A stretch of 64,000 nucleotides of DNA, from NCBI RefSeq assembly GCF_001690985.1, contig NZ_MAJS01000015.1, forward strand, positions 1 to 64,000, read 5' to 3'. The position numbers and the translations under genes are program-made. The notes under the pieces were generated by a model. That model made no database searches. It saw only the letters and a program-made list of their open reading frames with translations, and was not told the origin of the DNA. The stretch is from Aliivibrio sp. 1S175. Its GTDB lineage: Bacteria > Pseudomonadota > Gammaproteobacteria > Enterobacterales > Vibrionaceae. Positions 46,343-56,606 of this stretch are shown piece by piece; position 1 is the stretch's first letter; each line of letters starts with the position of its first letter.

Positions 46343-47246
46343 TGCACTTCCACTTCAATATTCAAAACACCTTGATGCTTTTTATGAATTCTTACGTAAT
46401 GAAAAAGGCTTAAGTATTTATACTCAGCGTAGCTATAAGCGCCAACTCACTACCATCGCAGAGCAATTAGTCGAACTTGGTGTGGAGTCTTGGCAAGATG
46501 TTGATGCGGGCTGGGTTCGCCAAATTACCAGTAAAGGGATGCGCTCAGGGTTAAAAGCGAGCAGTCTATCGACTCGATTATCTTCATTACGCAGTTTTTT
46601 TGATTTTCTTGTATTCCGTAACGTATTAACGGCAAATCCTGCTAAAGGGGTATCTGCGCCTCGTAAATCTCGTCCATTACCGAAAAATATTGATGTGGAT
46701 GAAATGGGGCAATTACTAGAAGTAAATGGAGATGACCCATTATCAATTCGAGACCGAGCGATGATGGAGTTGATGTATGGTGCAGGTTTACGTTTGGCTG
46801 AACTCGTCGGGATTGACGTTCGTGATATTCAATTACGTCAAGGCGAACTGCGCGTCATCGGTAAAGGGGATAAAGAGCGTAAAGTTCCGTTTTCTGGTCA
46901 GGCGAAAGAGTGGTTAGGTCATTGGCTACAAGTACGAAACCAATTGGCAAAACCGGAAGAAAAAGGGTTATTTGTCTCTAAATTGGGCGTTCGTATTTCG
47001 CATCGAAATGTGCAAAAACGAATGGCGGAATGGGGAATGAAGCAAGGGGTAAATAGTCATATTAGCCCGCATAAATTGCGTCACTCTTTTGCTACACACA
47101 TGCTTGAATCGAGTGGTAATTTACGTGCAGTACAAGAGTTACTGGGCCATCAAAATATTTCTACGACTCAAATATACACCCATTTAGATTTTCAACATCT
47201 TGCTCAAGCGTATGACAAAGCCCACCCAAGGGCGAAGAAAAAATAA
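46335..47246 (+). CDS. xerC: Tyrosine recombinase XerC
   Basis: XerC works with XerD at dif sites to resolve chromosome dimers. The 303 residues match E. coli XerC (298). The catalytic set is visible: Arg in GAGLRLAEL (about 157-165), Lys in [12 protein letters not shown], His-x-x-Arg in [11 protein letters not shown], His in [10 protein letters not shown] and Tyr in QIYTHL. It has the N-terminal SAM-like core-binding domain. It is last in the dapF-DUF484-xerC group. The HAD gene yigB, often next, is not found here. Confidence 0.97.
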   Translation: MSDALPLQYSKHLDAFYEFLRNEKGLSIYTQRSYKRQLTTIAEQLVELGVESWQDVDAGWVRQITSKGMRSGLKASSLSTRLSSLRSFFDFLVFRNVLTANPAKGVSAPRKSRPLPKNIDVDEMGQLLEVNGDDPLSIRDRAMMELMYGAGLRLAELVGIDVRDIQLRQGELRVIGKGDKERKVPFSGQAKEWLGHWLQVRNQLAKPEEKGLFVSKLGVRISHRNVQKRMAEWGMKQGVNSHISPHKLRHSFATHMLESSGNLRAVQELLGHQNISTTQIYTHLDFQHLAQAYDKAHPRAKKK

Positions 47247-47268
47247 CAAAGTGACCGGATGAAAATAG

Positions 47269-47307
47269 AAAAAGCCAGATGAGTATAACTACGCATCTGG
47301 CTTTTTT
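47269..47307. terminator. Terminator after xerC
   Basis: The stem AAAAGCCAGATG / CATCTGGCTTTT has a 12-nt loop and a T run. It closes the lysA/dapF-xerC group and lies between convergent genes. Confidence 0.83.
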
Positions 47308-47392
47308 ATGTTCGCTACTTTTTTATATTAACTGTTTGTTTTTAAACAGTAGTTAACCATTTGGCCTATAATGGGCCAATCAGTCAATAAGC

Positions 47393-48190
47393 TTATTTTA
47401 GCAGTAAGTTTTCTAAGTAATGAGCAACGGCTTCGTCGACAGATGAGCCGATAACTTCATTATTTGGCAGGGCTTTTTTTACTTTCTCATGCGATGTGCC
47501 CATCACGATCCCTTTACCTGCCATGCTTAACATTTCATAATCATTCATGCCATCACCAAACGCGATGCAGTTTTCTAATGTCTTACCTAATAATTTAGCA
47601 ACCGCTTCTAACGCTGCGCCTTTAGATACTTCTGAGGCCATCACTTCTAAACACCAAGGTGTAGAGAATGCCACCATGAGTTGGTCACCAAACTGTGCTT
47701 TTAATTGGTCTTCATATTGAACTAAATATTCATGTTCAGGCATGGTGATGAATATTTTCGCCATGTTTTCTACTGGCGGATTATTCACATCAAATAAAGT
47801 GTAAGTGAACCCATTATCATGAAATTCTTTTAGCTTCTCATCTTCTTGGTTTAAGAACCATTTGTCGTCTGAGTACATGTGAATAGACAGCTTTTCATCA
47901 TGCTTTAACAGGTCGATAACTTGAGGAATTAAGGCTTCAGGAACATTCTTGCTATAAATAAGATTGTCATCAATATCATGAACACGAGCACCATTAGAGG
48001 TGATCATGTAAGCAGGGATACCCACATCATTGCGAATATTGCCCACATCAATGTGGTGGCGACCAGTCGCAAAAATAAAGGTTAATTCTTGTTGGTGCAG
48101 TTTATTAAGTGTTTTTTTAGTGAAATCAGCAATTTTGTGTTCTGGAGTAAGCAGTGTGCCGTCAAGATCAGATGCAACAATAGTAATCAT
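47393..48190 (-). CDS. yigL: Cof-type HAD phosphatase (YigL-like)
   Basis: The 265 residues are of HAD superfamily subclass IIB. Motif I is DLDGTLL (about 8-14), motif II is in ITSNGAR, motif III is the Lys in SKGAAL and motif IV is GDGMNDYEML. E. coli YigL dephosphorylates sugar phosphates and pyridoxal phosphate and aids recovery from glucose-phosphate stress. It is adjacent to pldB, as in E. coli (pldB-yigL), but the two are separated here by a possible terminator. Confidence 0.88.
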   Translation of the reverse strand: MITIVASDLDGTLLTPEHKIADFTKKTLNKLHQQELTFIFATGRHHIDVGNIRNDVGIPAYMITSNGARVHDIDDNLIYSKNVPEALIPQVIDLLKHDEKLSIHMYSDDKWFLNQEDEKLKEFHDNGFTYTLFDVNNPPVENMAKIFITMPEHEYLVQYEDQLKAQFGDQLMVAFSTPWCLEVMASEVSKGAALEAVAKLLGKTLENCIAFGDGMNDYEMLSMAGKGIVMGTSHEKVKKALPNNEVIGSSVDEAVAHYLENLLLK

Positions 48191-48257
48191 AAAGCCTCAG
48201 AGGAAAAGAAAAGAATAGACTCGAAGTCAACTGAGGTCAGTTTACGTGACTTTATAA

Positions 48258-48304
48258 GGAAAAAAGAGGGTAAAGATAATAATATTGACCTTCCTCTTTT
48301 TTCT
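48258..48304 (-). terminator. Possible terminator between pldB and yigL
   Basis: AAAAAAGAGG (48260-48269) pairs with CCTCTTTTTT (48293-48302) around a long AT-rich loop. It may end pldB transcripts. Confidence 0.4.
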
Positions 48305-48327
48305 TTAGTGGATCGTCACGTTTTTAA

Positions 48328-49293
48328 TTATTTATTATGTTGAGAAAAGAAAGCTAAGATCTCGGTCAGGGCTTGATTTCGACACACGTCGGATTCAAAT
48401 AGAAGTTCATGCTTTGCTTCTTTAATAGTGATGAGTTGGCAATTGGCTGCTTTTTTTTGAAAGGCGATGTGCGCATTATTATCGACAATACGATCATTTT
48501 CTCCCTGCAATAACAAGGTTGGGATAACACAAGATGCTGCTTGTTTAATGCATCGCTTTGAGCCTTTTAAGCTTTGGTTTACCCAATGATTACTTGGGCC
48601 ACCAATTTGAAGTTCAGGTTTTGAGTCGTATAATTCTCTAAACCACTGGTAACGAACTTCACTGTGAGTCAGCGTGTTATTTAGAAAAGGTTTTGCATGA
48701 TAAGGTTCTTGGCCCAATGCATAGGACGGTTGTGAAGCCCAGCGGCTCAAATAATGGCTAATTGGACCCGCTATTGGTTTTAACCAAGGTTGTATATGAA
48801 TACCGTGCATTGGTGCGCTTAATGCGAGTGCTGAATATGGATGTGGATGAGTTTCAACATATTGGGTTGCAATAGCTCCCCCCATAGAGTGGGCGAGTAA
48901 ATAGCAATCTTGATAATGCTCGGGAGTAATTAAGTGCTGAGTTATGTTATTTAGATCGAGAACATAATCATTAAAATCTTCGATATGGCCGATGTCACTA
49001 TTTGCTGTTAATCGCTCGGATAAACCTTGCCCACGGTGATCAAAAGAATAAATATCATACCCTTGGCAAAACAGGTCATAAAATAATTCTTGGTATTTAT
49101 GAACGCTTTCAATACGTCCATTTACCACCATAATAGCTTTGGTGTTTGTAGGGCTGGTAAAGCTAATCCAATGAAGAGAGGTCTCTTTTTCTCCTTGAAA
49201 GAATCCGTATTGACGTTTTTCCCAAAAAGGGGTGATGTTGTTTTTTATTGCTTCAAGGTAGTTTGCTTCTTGGGTAAAGATGACTTTTTTCAT
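48328..49293 (-). CDS. pldB: Lysophospholipase L2 (PldB), alpha/beta hydrolase
   Basis: PldB hydrolyses lysophospholipids at the inner membrane. The 321 residues form an alpha/beta hydrolase with nucleophile motif AHSMGG, a catalytic Asp in GENDRIVDNNAH, and a His in KHELLFE near the end. FDHRGQGLS is the typical oxyanion-side motif. The ATG at 49293 is taken as the start; a GTG three codons earlier is possible. It lies next to yigL, as in E. coli. Confidence 0.9.
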   Translation of the reverse strand: MKKVIFTQEANYLEAIKNNITPFWEKRQYGFFQGEKETSLHWISFTSPTNTKAIMVVNGRIESVHKYQELFYDLFCQGYDIYSFDHRGQGLSERLTANSDIGHIEDFNDYVLDLNNITQHLITPEHYQDCYLLAHSMGGAIATQYVETHPHPYSALALSAPMHGIHIQPWLKPIAGPISHYLSRWASQPSYALGQEPYHAKPFLNNTLTHSEVRYQWFRELYDSKPELQIGGPSNHWVNQSLKGSKRCIKQAASCVIPTLLLQGENDRIVDNNAHIAFQKKAANCQLITIKEAKHELLFESDVCRNQALTEILAFFSQHNK

Positions 49294-49538
49294 TAGGCTC
49301 ACAGCATGATTATTAATACGGGTTCCATATTATTATAATAACAATAATGAAATGTGTATCATATTTTGGTAAGTTCTTGCACAGTTCTTAAGCAAGCGCA
49401 TTTTTTTACTCATTTGATTAGACTACTATGCTTTTTTAGTAGGTCGGCATTGATTTTAATTACTCAAGATTTGGAGTTATTCGCCGATATGATTGTTTAT
49501 CATACCTATATATTTTCACAGGATACCGTTTTCCAGTT

Positions 49539-50756
49539 ATGTATGCATACGTTGCCCGACAACCGATACTTAATCGAAAAAAACAAACGATAGGGTATGA
49601 GTTACTTTTTCGTGATGGTGAGACTAATGCGTTTCCTGAGATGGAAGCAAATCAGGCCACGTGTCGATTATTAGTTGAAAACTTTATGTCGGCGGGAACT
49701 AACCCTGCATTAGAGTCTCCTCGTAGTTTTATAAATTTTCCTCAAGAATCTTTACTTTCTCTTATTCCAACGGCTTTCCCTAAGCGAAAGATAGTGGTCG
49801 AAGTATTAGAAACCTGTATTCCTAATGATGAACTTTTTAGTGCAATTAAACATCTTCATCGAATGGGCTACATTATTGCTTTAGATGATTTTAGTTTGGA
49901 TCCTGAGTGGGACCGATTTTTACCGTATTCACACATTGTTAAATTAGACATTATGCAATTAGGCATTGATGTTGCGTGTGATTATGTCAAAAAGAAAAAG
50001 AAAGAGGGCTGCAAGCGCCATTATTTAGCTGAGCGCGTAGAAACTTACAACGAGTTTGAGCAAGCATTTGACGCGGGTTTTCATTTTTATCAAGGTTACT
50101 TTTTTAGTAAGCCACAAATTATTAAAAATCGAGTCGTGAAACCTGAAGAAGTATTAACGATGCAGTTATTTCAGGAAGTGTGCCGTGAAGAGGTAAATTT
50201 CGCTCGGATTGAGCAATTAATTGCCCAAGACGTATCCTTGTCTTATCAGCTTCTTAAGTTTGTAAACACAACCTCTGTTCGACTTGAAAAACCAATATCT
50301 TCATTCAAACAAGCGTTAGTTTATTTAGGCGAAGAACAAATTAAACTGTTTGTCACTTTAGTTGCCACTGCACATGCCGCAATTAATAAACCAAAAGAGC
50401 TTTATAAGCAGTCTTTAATAAAAGGACGCTTTTGTGAATTAATGATTTGCCGTTGTCAAAATGGAACTCCAGGACAACAAGCTTTTATTGTGGGTTTATT
50501 TTCCCTACTTGATGCTCTGCTTGATCGTAAATTAGATGATGTTTTAGAGCAGTTGTCATTAACGGACGAAATTGAACAAGCGATCCTACTTCGTGTGGGT
50601 TTACTTGGGTCAATGTTAGAATTATATGAAAGCATTAAGTCTGGTGACTGGGATCTTATTGATAAAAACAGCCGCTTACTTGGTTTTTCTCCTAAGACGG
50701 TAGAAAAAACATATCAAGAGGCTGAAGCTTGGTATCAAGGCATTTTGATGAAATAG
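49539..50756 (+). CDS. EAL-HDOD (YuxH-type) signalling protein
   Basis: The 405 residues combine an EAL-like domain (about 1-195) and an HDOD domain (about 205-390). The EAL motif is degenerate: YELLFRD in place of EAL, LDDFSLDPEW in place of DDFGxG, but VEVLE, KLDIM, AERVE and YQGYFFSKP are kept. Proteins of this layout usually bind c-di-GMP or act without hydrolysing it. In vibrios such proteins (for example CdgJ) affect motility and biofilm. The ATG at 49539 has no clear ribosome site. A terminator follows. Confidence 0.87.
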   Translation: MYAYVARQPILNRKKQTIGYELLFRDGETNAFPEMEANQATCRLLVENFMSAGTNPALESPRSFINFPQESLLSLIPTAFPKRKIVVEVLETCIPNDELFSAIKHLHRMGYIIALDDFSLDPEWDRFLPYSHIVKLDIMQLGIDVACDYVKKKKKEGCKRHYLAERVETYNEFEQAFDAGFHFYQGYFFSKPQIIKNRVVKPEEVLTMQLFQEVCREEVNFARIEQLIAQDVSLSYQLLKFVNTTSVRLEKPISSFKQALVYLGEEQIKLFVTLVATAHAAINKPKELYKQSLIKGRFCELMICRCQNGTPGQQAFIVGLFSLLDALLDRKLDDVLEQLSLTDEIEQAILLRVGLLGSMLELYESIKSGDWDLIDKNSRLLGFSPKTVEKTYQEAEAWYQGILMK

Positions 50757-50779
50757 AATGATTATTTCTTATAAAATAT

Positions 50780-50820
50780 AAAAGCCCCATCAACAGCGAT
50801 CTGTTGATGGGGCTTTTTGT
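50780..50820. terminator. Bidirectional terminator after the EAL-HDOD gene
   Basis: A perfect 17-bp stem (AAAAGCCCCATCAACAG and its complement) has loop CGAT and a T run. It lies between convergent genes. Confidence 0.88.
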
Positions 50821-50839
50821 TTGATGTCAGTAATAACTA

Positions 50840-52810
50840 TTACTGACAATAGTTAATGATCTGAACTTCTTTGGAAAACAGTTTTTGTACTAATTGATGG
50901 CATTGCTGAGTTATTGAAGTCACGGTTTGCGCTTTTTCTGGATTGACCAAATCGTAATCCCCTTCAATATTGAAATTAAAGGCATCACCAATAATATTTA
51001 TTGGTGCAATTGAAATTCGCCCTCTATTTGCCGTTATTTTAATCGGATCAACCTGAATAGGGTAGGTTCTTAGTGGTACTTTTGTATTAATGATTTTTTC
51101 TTGTTGCGATGGTTCAAGGTGTTCATTATCGGGCATTAACCCTAATTTTAATTGCCATAATTCTTGCGCTGTTTTGGTGGTTGTCATCTCTCTTGGAATA
51201 ATCGCTAATTCACCATTAAAGCTGTAATTAAAACTGTCTCGATTAGCCGCAAGACCATTCGCATTTAAGTTGAATTCAGCCACACCTTCTAAGGGGATGG
51301 TATTTGGGAAGAAAGCGGTGAGGTAACTGATTGGTAAACCATCACCATAAGCTTCTAATTGCCAAGGCTGGCTATCTTGAGTTAAATAAATACTGCCATT
51401 TAATCCAACAAGTCCTTCTGCCAAAGGAAAGAGTGCCCGTTCTATTGTCCATAACCCATTTTCAGCGTTCATCTCTATCAATACCTGCTGACTTAATAGG
51501 TAATTAAAGCTGGCGTTAGAGGCACTAAAAGACAGTTTTCCATCCCATAATCCCCATTGGTAATAGCGTAATAAATCGAGATCGCGACCTTCAACGTTTA
51601 CTCCTGAAACTTGGTAGGGATGTCCATTATCAAGTTGAATCAGTTGAATGTTATTAATGTCCAGATCCGCGATGTTAACTTGTTCAAGTCGCTTGATGTA
51701 TTGTTGAATAGTGGAGACTTCTTTTTCGCTAAGTAGCCATTTTATTTGGCTTAATGTTAGGGACTTTAAGTTTATTTCGGTAGGGGATATTTTACCTTCA
51801 AGTTGAACATTACCATCAAAAATATCAAAAGAAAGCGTTGAGATGTTTGCCTCTTTACCATTGAGCATTAGGTTGAAAATAGGTTTCTCAATGAGGTGTT
51901 CATTCCATACCAAGCTATCGGCATTAAAAGAAATATTAGCATTACTTTGTTGCCATAAATGATAAGGCAGTAGTACGTTCTCAGCAGACAAACTTAAATT
52001 GTTTACTGAGAACTGAGGAAGCTCAATATTAATATCTAAAAGATCAATTCGTTCAAATTGGTAAGTGAAATGTTGCTCACCAAGCCATGCTAATGGCTTA
52101 CCAATAATGTCGGCATTGTCAGACTCTAAATTAAATTTTCGCAGCGTGAATTGAGGGATCACCCATAATCTATTCTCTTTGAGTTCAGCTTGAGCGGTGA
52201 TGGTGCTATCACGCCAAGTGAGCGATATGCCATGTAGTGCCGTGTAATCTTCGCTGTAGTAGCCATCGATCAATACATCATCAAGCGCTTCGCCTTGCCA
52301 ATATAATTGTTGAGTCGAAAATTGGAAGTCGCCTTCAAATGGCAATGTTTTTTCTTTTTCAACAGACCAATTGGTGAGCTGGGCTTGGGCGTCGCGAATA
52401 ACCAGATCGTCATTGGCAAAATCTAAATTAGAGATGCTTAATTGAGCAATCGAAATCCAATCGAGGTGCTCCGTCTTTGGTAATCCATTTTGTAAACTTA
52501 ACCCATCAATTTTGATGCTATCAAACGCCAATTTATGTTGTTGTATAGGGTGCTGAGACAACCAAAAATCGACATGTTGTATGAGCAATTGATTCTCTGT
52601 GTGGATGGTGATTTCTGACAGCGTAAGATGCAAAGGATCTTGAATTGAGTAATTAAGTTTACCAAAAGAGATTGTTTGATCCGATAATTTTTCAACGAGT
52701 GGATTTAACAATGGCTGAGCATAAGGGGTATGCAAAAGGGATAAAAATGCGACCACAAGTAGTAGGCAGAAAGTGATAAACCAACCAAGGCTTTTCAGCA
52801 TGGTATACAT
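50840..52810 (-). CDS. AsmA-family protein (656 aa)
   Basis: This 656-residue inner-membrane-anchored protein has one N-terminal membrane segment (about 8-27) followed by a long periplasmic region of repeating strands. The family motif near the N-terminus (LLHTPYAQPLLNPLVEKLS) and a C-terminal AsmA_2-type segment (GEAYGDGLPIS, EGVAEFNLNANG) are visible. AsmA-like proteins (AsmA, YhjG, TamB) move phospholipids between membranes or affect outer-membrane assembly. The exact member is not settled. GGAG lies seven bases before the ATG. Confidence 0.85.
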   Translation of the reverse strand: MYTMLKSLGWFITFCLLLVVAFLSLLHTPYAQPLLNPLVEKLSDQTISFGKLNYSIQDPLHLTLSEITIHTENQLLIQHVDFWLSQHPIQQHKLAFDSIKIDGLSLQNGLPKTEHLDWISIAQLSISNLDFANDDLVIRDAQAQLTNWSVEKEKTLPFEGDFQFSTQQLYWQGEALDDVLIDGYYSEDYTALHGISLTWRDSTITAQAELKENRLWVIPQFTLRKFNLESDNADIIGKPLAWLGEQHFTYQFERIDLLDINIELPQFSVNNLSLSAENVLLPYHLWQQSNANISFNADSLVWNEHLIEKPIFNLMLNGKEANISTLSFDIFDGNVQLEGKISPTEINLKSLTLSQIKWLLSEKEVSTIQQYIKRLEQVNIADLDINNIQLIQLDNGHPYQVSGVNVEGRDLDLLRYYQWGLWDGKLSFSASNASFNYLLSQQVLIEMNAENGLWTIERALFPLAEGLVGLNGSIYLTQDSQPWQLEAYGDGLPISYLTAFFPNTIPLEGVAEFNLNANGLAANRDSFNYSFNGELAIIPREMTTTKTAQELWQLKLGLMPDNEHLEPSQQEKIINTKVPLRTYPIQVDPIKITANRGRISIAPINIIGDAFNFNIEGDYDLVNPEKAQTVTSITQQCHQLVQKLFSKEVQIINYCQ

Positions 52811-52932
52811 TGTTAACTCCAGAAAGAAATAAGAATAGAAAGAGTGGATTAAAAGTGAGGTTCAATCAAGCTATTGTAATGTTTTACTCAAAGGTAATCA
52901 CTGTTTTGAAAGCCAGACGAGAATCAAAGGAA

Positions 52933-52962
52933 TAAAAAAAGCCCTTCGTTACCGAAGGGCTT
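52933..52962 (-). terminator. Terminator of pckA
   Basis: On the minus strand the stem AAGCCCTTCG / CGAAGGGCTT has a 4-nt loop and is followed by a T run. Confidence 0.85.
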
Positions 52963-52987
52963 GAATTTATCGAGGTATTAACTTGGG

Positions 52988-54613
52988 TTAGTCAAGTTGA
53001 GGGCCTGCTTTTACAAGCGCCTTACCTTCGTCATTATCTGTGTATTGAGCAAAGTTTTTGATGAAGCGTTGTGCAAGATCCTCTGCTTTGCTATCCCACT
53101 GTAGAGGGTCAGTATAAGTATCGCGAGGGTCTAGGATTGATTTATCAACACCAGGAAGTGAGGTTGGTACTTCAAAGTTAAACACAGGAATATTTTTCGT
53201 TTCAGCGTGATCAATTGAGCCATCTAAAATCGCATCAATGATCGCACGAGTGTCTTGGATAGAGATACGTTTGCCTGTACCGTTCCAACCAGTATTGACG
53301 ATATACGCTTCTGCGCCAACCGCTTCCATACGTTTTACTAACACTTCTGCATATTGAGTTGGGTGTAGCGTTAAGAACGCCGCGCCAAAGGCTGCAGAGA
53401 ATGTTGGTGTTGGTTCTGTAATACCACGTTCTGTACCTGCTAATTTTGCCGTAAATCCTGATAAGAAGTGGTACTTAGTTTGTTCTGGAGTCAGTTTCGC
53501 TACAGGAGGTAGGACACCAAATGCATCAGCCGTTAAGAAAATGACTTTATTTGCATGACCTGCTTTTGATACTGGCTTAACGATATTATCTATATGATGA
53601 ATCGGGTAAGAAACGCGAGTGTTTTCTGTTTTTGAGCCATCATTAAAATCAATCGTGCCATCGTTACGAACGGTGACATTTTCTAGTAGTGCATCACGAC
53701 GGATTGCATTGTAGATATCAGGTTCTGCTTCTTTAGATAGACGAATTGTTTTTGCGTAACAGCCGCCTTCAAAATTGAAGATACCGTCATCATCCCAACC
53801 GTGTTCATCATCGCCAATCAGTTGACGTTTTGGATCGGTTGAAAGGGTTGTTTTACCGGTACCAGATAAACCAAAGAATACAGCGACATCACCTTCTTTA
53901 CCCACGTTTGCAGAGCAGTGCATAGAAGCAATGCCTTTCAGTGGTAGAAGATAGTTCATCATTGCGAACATGCCTTTTTTCATTTCACCGCCGTACCAAG
54001 TACCACCAATGATTTGAACACGTTCAGTTAGGTTGAAGGCAACAAAGTTTTCAGAGTTTAAACCTTGTGCTTCGTAATTAGGGTTTGTCGCTTTCGCGCC
54101 GTTCATGACAACAAAATCAGGTTCAAAACTTTCTAATTCTGCTTCTGTTGGGCGAATGAACATATTTTTTACAAAGTGCGCTTGCCATGCCACCTCTGTA
54201 ATGACACGGACGCATAAACGAGTATCAGGGTTTGCACCACAGTAACCATCAATAACAAATAGACGCTTACCTGAGAGTTGTTCTGTGACTAAGGCTTTTA
54301 GATCATCCCAAATAGCAGGAGTGATGGCTTTATTGTCGTTTTTACCTTGATCAGACCACCAAAGTGTATCTTTGGTTGTTTCATCTTTTACGATGTATTT
54401 GTCTTTTGGAGAACGACCCGTAAAAATACCAGTATCTACCGAAACTGAGCCAAGCTCAGTCATAACACCACGCTCATAACCTTCTAGGTCAGGGCGAGTC
54501 TCTTCTTCAAACAACTGGTCATAGCTTGGGTTACGGAGAATATCGGTAACGCCAGTTAGGCCATATTGAGTAAGATCAAGTTGTGCAGCCTTGTTGTGTT
54601 CCATTACAGTCAT
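52988..54613 (-). CDS. pckA: Phosphoenolpyruvate carboxykinase (ATP)
   Basis: PckA converts oxaloacetate and ATP to phosphoenolpyruvate in gluconeogenesis. The 541 residues match E. coli PckA (540). The P-loop [11 protein letters not shown] (about 250-260) and the metal/substrate region IGDDEHGW are present, and RSPKDKYIV near residue 63 is the substrate site. It is a single gene with AAGGA before the start, its own terminator, and a 344-bp upstream region that holds a long inverted repeat. Confidence 0.98.
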   Translation of the reverse strand: MTVMEHNKAAQLDLTQYGLTGVTDILRNPSYDQLFEEETRPDLEGYERGVMTELGSVSVDTGIFTGRSPKDKYIVKDETTKDTLWWSDQGKNDNKAITPAIWDDLKALVTEQLSGKRLFVIDGYCGANPDTRLCVRVITEVAWQAHFVKNMFIRPTEAELESFEPDFVVMNGAKATNPNYEAQGLNSENFVAFNLTERVQIIGGTWYGGEMKKGMFAMMNYLLPLKGIASMHCSANVGKEGDVAVFFGLSGTGKTTLSTDPKRQLIGDDEHGWDDDGIFNFEGGCYAKTIRLSKEAEPDIYNAIRRDALLENVTVRNDGTIDFNDGSKTENTRVSYPIHHIDNIVKPVSKAGHANKVIFLTADAFGVLPPVAKLTPEQTKYHFLSGFTAKLAGTERGITEPTPTFSAAFGAAFLTLHPTQYAEVLVKRMEAVGAEAYIVNTGWNGTGKRISIQDTRAIIDAILDGSIDHAETKNIPVFNFEVPTSLPGVDKSILDPRDTYTDPLQWDSKAEDLAQRFIKNFAQYTDNDEGKALVKAGPQLD

Positions 54614-54802
54614 AGGTGCTCCTTAAAGGAATTTTGTAGGGATTTTTAATATTTTAATTATTTTTTAATATTGTTTACTGCTACCCATGCTACCAACGCG
54701 GTAAATTAAAACAGGGAGTCATATCATGAAATAACCACAAAATAGTACAGGTTATTTAATCACCATCACAAAACAGAAACATGTCTATTCTACTCTTAAT
54801 GA

Positions 54803-54829
54803 AATCAATTGCGCTAGATGCAATTGATT
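54803..54829. repeat. Perfect 10-bp inverted repeat upstream of pckA
   Basis: AATCAATTGC (54803-54812) and GCAATTGATT (54820-54829) are exact reverse complements, 7 bp apart. It could be an operator or an RNA hairpin in a long leader. No T tract follows directly. Confidence 0.5.
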
Positions 54830-54895
54830 ATTATTTGACCAAAATTAAGTGTGGATAAGTCGATTCAAAATGTGCTTCATATCAAAAAAAGGTAT

Positions 54896-54924
54896 AAAAA
54901 AAGCCAACCTAATGGCTGGCTTTA
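54896..54924 (-). terminator. Terminator of hslO
   Basis: On the minus strand AAGCCAGCC pairs with GGTTGGCTT (with G-T pairs) around a short loop, then a run of seven T. Confidence 0.75.
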
Positions 54925-54957
54925 AAACAATATAAAGAACTTATTCTGTATGAAGAA

Positions 54958-55833
54958 TTAATGAACGGTATCATTACCTTTTGTTGCTTCTTCAAAAATA
55001 TTAGCGACATCGATGCTGTCAAAATTGTAGCTTGTACCACAATAGTCACAGTGCAGAGAAACCTTACCTTCTGTTTTTATAATATCGTCAACTTCAGCAC
55101 GATCAATCGTTACGATTGCACCCGCGCTGCGTTCACGAGAACAGCCACAGAAAAACTCAACCGTTTGAGGTTCAAACAGTTGTACTTTATCTTGGTTGTA
55201 TAAACGGTACAGAACGTCTTCCGCTTCTAGGCCAAATAGCTCTTCGTTTTTGATCGTATCAGTCAGTTGTTCTAAGTGCTCGAAGTCATCTGCTGAACCG
55301 GTGCCATCAGGCATAATTTGTAGAAGCATACCAGCAGCATGAGGTTTGCCTTCAAATTCACCCAGACGTAACCATAAGCGAGTTTTTAATTGCTCAGAAC
55401 GCTCAAAGTAACCTTCAAAACACGCGGCTAAATCTTTACCGTCAAGTGCAACAACACCTTGGTAACGTTCACCGTCTTTTGGCGCGATAGTAATAACTAG
55501 GTAACCTTTACCCATTAATTGGTGCAGTGTGGCATCATCAGCAATTTCGCCATCAAAGCGAGCAACACCACGAACTTTTTGATCATTATCGCCATTAATG
55601 ACAACAAGAGAAACAGGACCGTCACCTTGAAGTTGAAGCGTAATTGAGCCTTCAAATTTTAATGTTGCAGTTAATAGTGTGGTTGCAACTAATAGCTCAC
55701 CCAAAAGGTTTTGTACTGCTTTTGGGTATTCCTTGCTAGAAATAATTTGTTGGTAAGCATCGTCTAATTGAACCAGTTCACCACGAACAGATAAATCTTC
55801 AAATAGGTAGCGATGCAATGTGTTATTTGCCAT
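54958..55833 (-). CDS. hslO: Redox-regulated chaperone Hsp33
   Basis: Hsp33 is a holdase activated by oxidation. The zinc-binding cysteines that act as the switch are present near the C-terminus in the pattern FFCGCSRE (C-x-C) and HCDYCGTSY (C-x2-C). The 291 residues match E. coli HslO (292). The ATG at 55833 ([14 protein letters not shown]) has GGAG seven bases upstream. A TTG five codons earlier is less likely. It follows hslR on the same strand, as in E. coli, with a 93-bp gap. Confidence 0.96.
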   Translation of the reverse strand: MANNTLHRYLFEDLSVRGELVQLDDAYQQIISSKEYPKAVQNLLGELLVATTLLTATLKFEGSITLQLQGDGPVSLVVINGDNDQKVRGVARFDGEIADDATLHQLMGKGYLVITIAPKDGERYQGVVALDGKDLAACFEGYFERSEQLKTRLWLRLGEFEGKPHAAGMLLQIMPDGTGSADDFEHLEQLTDTIKNEELFGLEAEDVLYRLYNQDKVQLFEPQTVEFFCGCSRERSAGAIVTIDRAEVDDIIKTEGKVSLHCDYCGTSYNFDSIDVANIFEEATKGNDTVH

Positions 55834-55926
55834 GAAATACTCCAGCAATTGTATTAGAGGGTTGTTGTCGCTCTAGTATAGCGACAACAGCCAATATAAA
55901 TAAGGGGTGAAACAGAAAGAGCGGAT

Positions 55927-56328
55927 TTATTGCTGCTTAAACTTCATTATGTCACGTCGTTGTTTCTTATCTGGACGTTTATCAGGGTGTGGGCTGCCAA
56001 GTGAATTGAGTTTGCGTAATTTCGCATTTTCTTCACGTTGTTTGATACTGTTTGATGTTTCTTTGTAAAGCGTTTGTGCAACAGGAGCGCCACGGCGTTG
56101 ATCTGAAAGGATCTCGATGATCACGACAATTTCTTCGTTATTGCCCTGCCGAAGTTTAACTTCAGCACCAAGATCAATTAATTTGCTTGGTTTGGTTCGT
56201 TGTCCATTATAATGAACTTTCCCGCCATCAACCATATTACGAGCAATAGAACGAGTCTTGTAAAAACGAGCCGCCCAAAGCCATTTATCGAGTCTGATAC
56301 CATCGCTAGTATTGGATTTTGAACTCAT
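55927..56328 (-). CDS. hslR: Heat-shock protein Hsp15 (ribosome-associated, S4 domain)
   Basis: Hsp15 binds 50S subunits that carry a stalled peptidyl-tRNA. The 133 residues have an S4 RNA-binding domain at the N-terminus (IRLDKWLWAARFYKTRSIA, then VHYNGQRTKPSKLID) and a basic C-terminal tail (DKKQRRDIMKFKQQ). It matches E. coli HslR (133). It heads the hslR-hslO pair and is divergent from the type II secretion operon. Confidence 0.95.
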   Translation of the reverse strand: MSSKSNTSDGIRLDKWLWAARFYKTRSIARNMVDGGKVHYNGQRTKPSKLIDLGAEVKLRQGNNEEIVVIIEILSDQRRGAPVAQTLYKETSNSIKQREENAKLRKLNSLGSPHPDKRPDKKQRRDIMKFKQQ

Positions 56329-56516
56329 TATGGGTACCTAATGTCTTATCTCTGCTTATTAAGATGGAGTCAGGATTTTTTTTTTCAATCTTTTGGGGGG
56401 AATTAATCAAAATTGATAAGCAAGTAGAGTCATTAATGAGAAATAATGCTCTAATACACGGTTATCTTCATCAATTACGTGATGTGTATTCTAGTAATTT
56501 AAGAAATTAGAATCAT

Positions 56517-56547
56517 TTGCGGAAATTATGACTGGTTATTTTATAAT
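56517..56547 (+). promoter_or_regulatory. Putative promoter of the gsp operon
   Basis: A perfect -10 TATAAT (56542-56547) lies 60 bp before the gspC start. The best -35 is TTGCGG (56517-56522) at a long 19-bp spacing, so activity may depend on an activator or another upstream promoter. The 280-bp gap to hslR also holds a short ORF (56319-56510) that is not convincing. Confidence 0.35.
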
Positions 56548-56606
56548 TCATAAATACATCAAATGTTTAATTGCTCTGTGAGACAGAAAAGGAAGAACAG
56601 TACCTA

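Larger units (their letters stand above)
54614..54957 (-). promoter_or_regulatory. Intergenic region between hslO and pckA
   Basis: No gene is visible. It should hold the pckA promoter. A TGTGA half-site lies about 160 bp upstream of pckA on the minus strand (around 54762-54768) and could be part of a CRP site, but the second half is poor. A 27-bp inverted repeat (54803-54829) and the hslO terminator (54896-54924) are also here. Confidence 0.45.

Noticed and set aside
56319-56510. 63-aa ORF in the hslR-gspC gap.
   Set aside because: It starts inside hslR on the other strand, has no ribosome site, and covers probable promoter sequence of the gsp operon.
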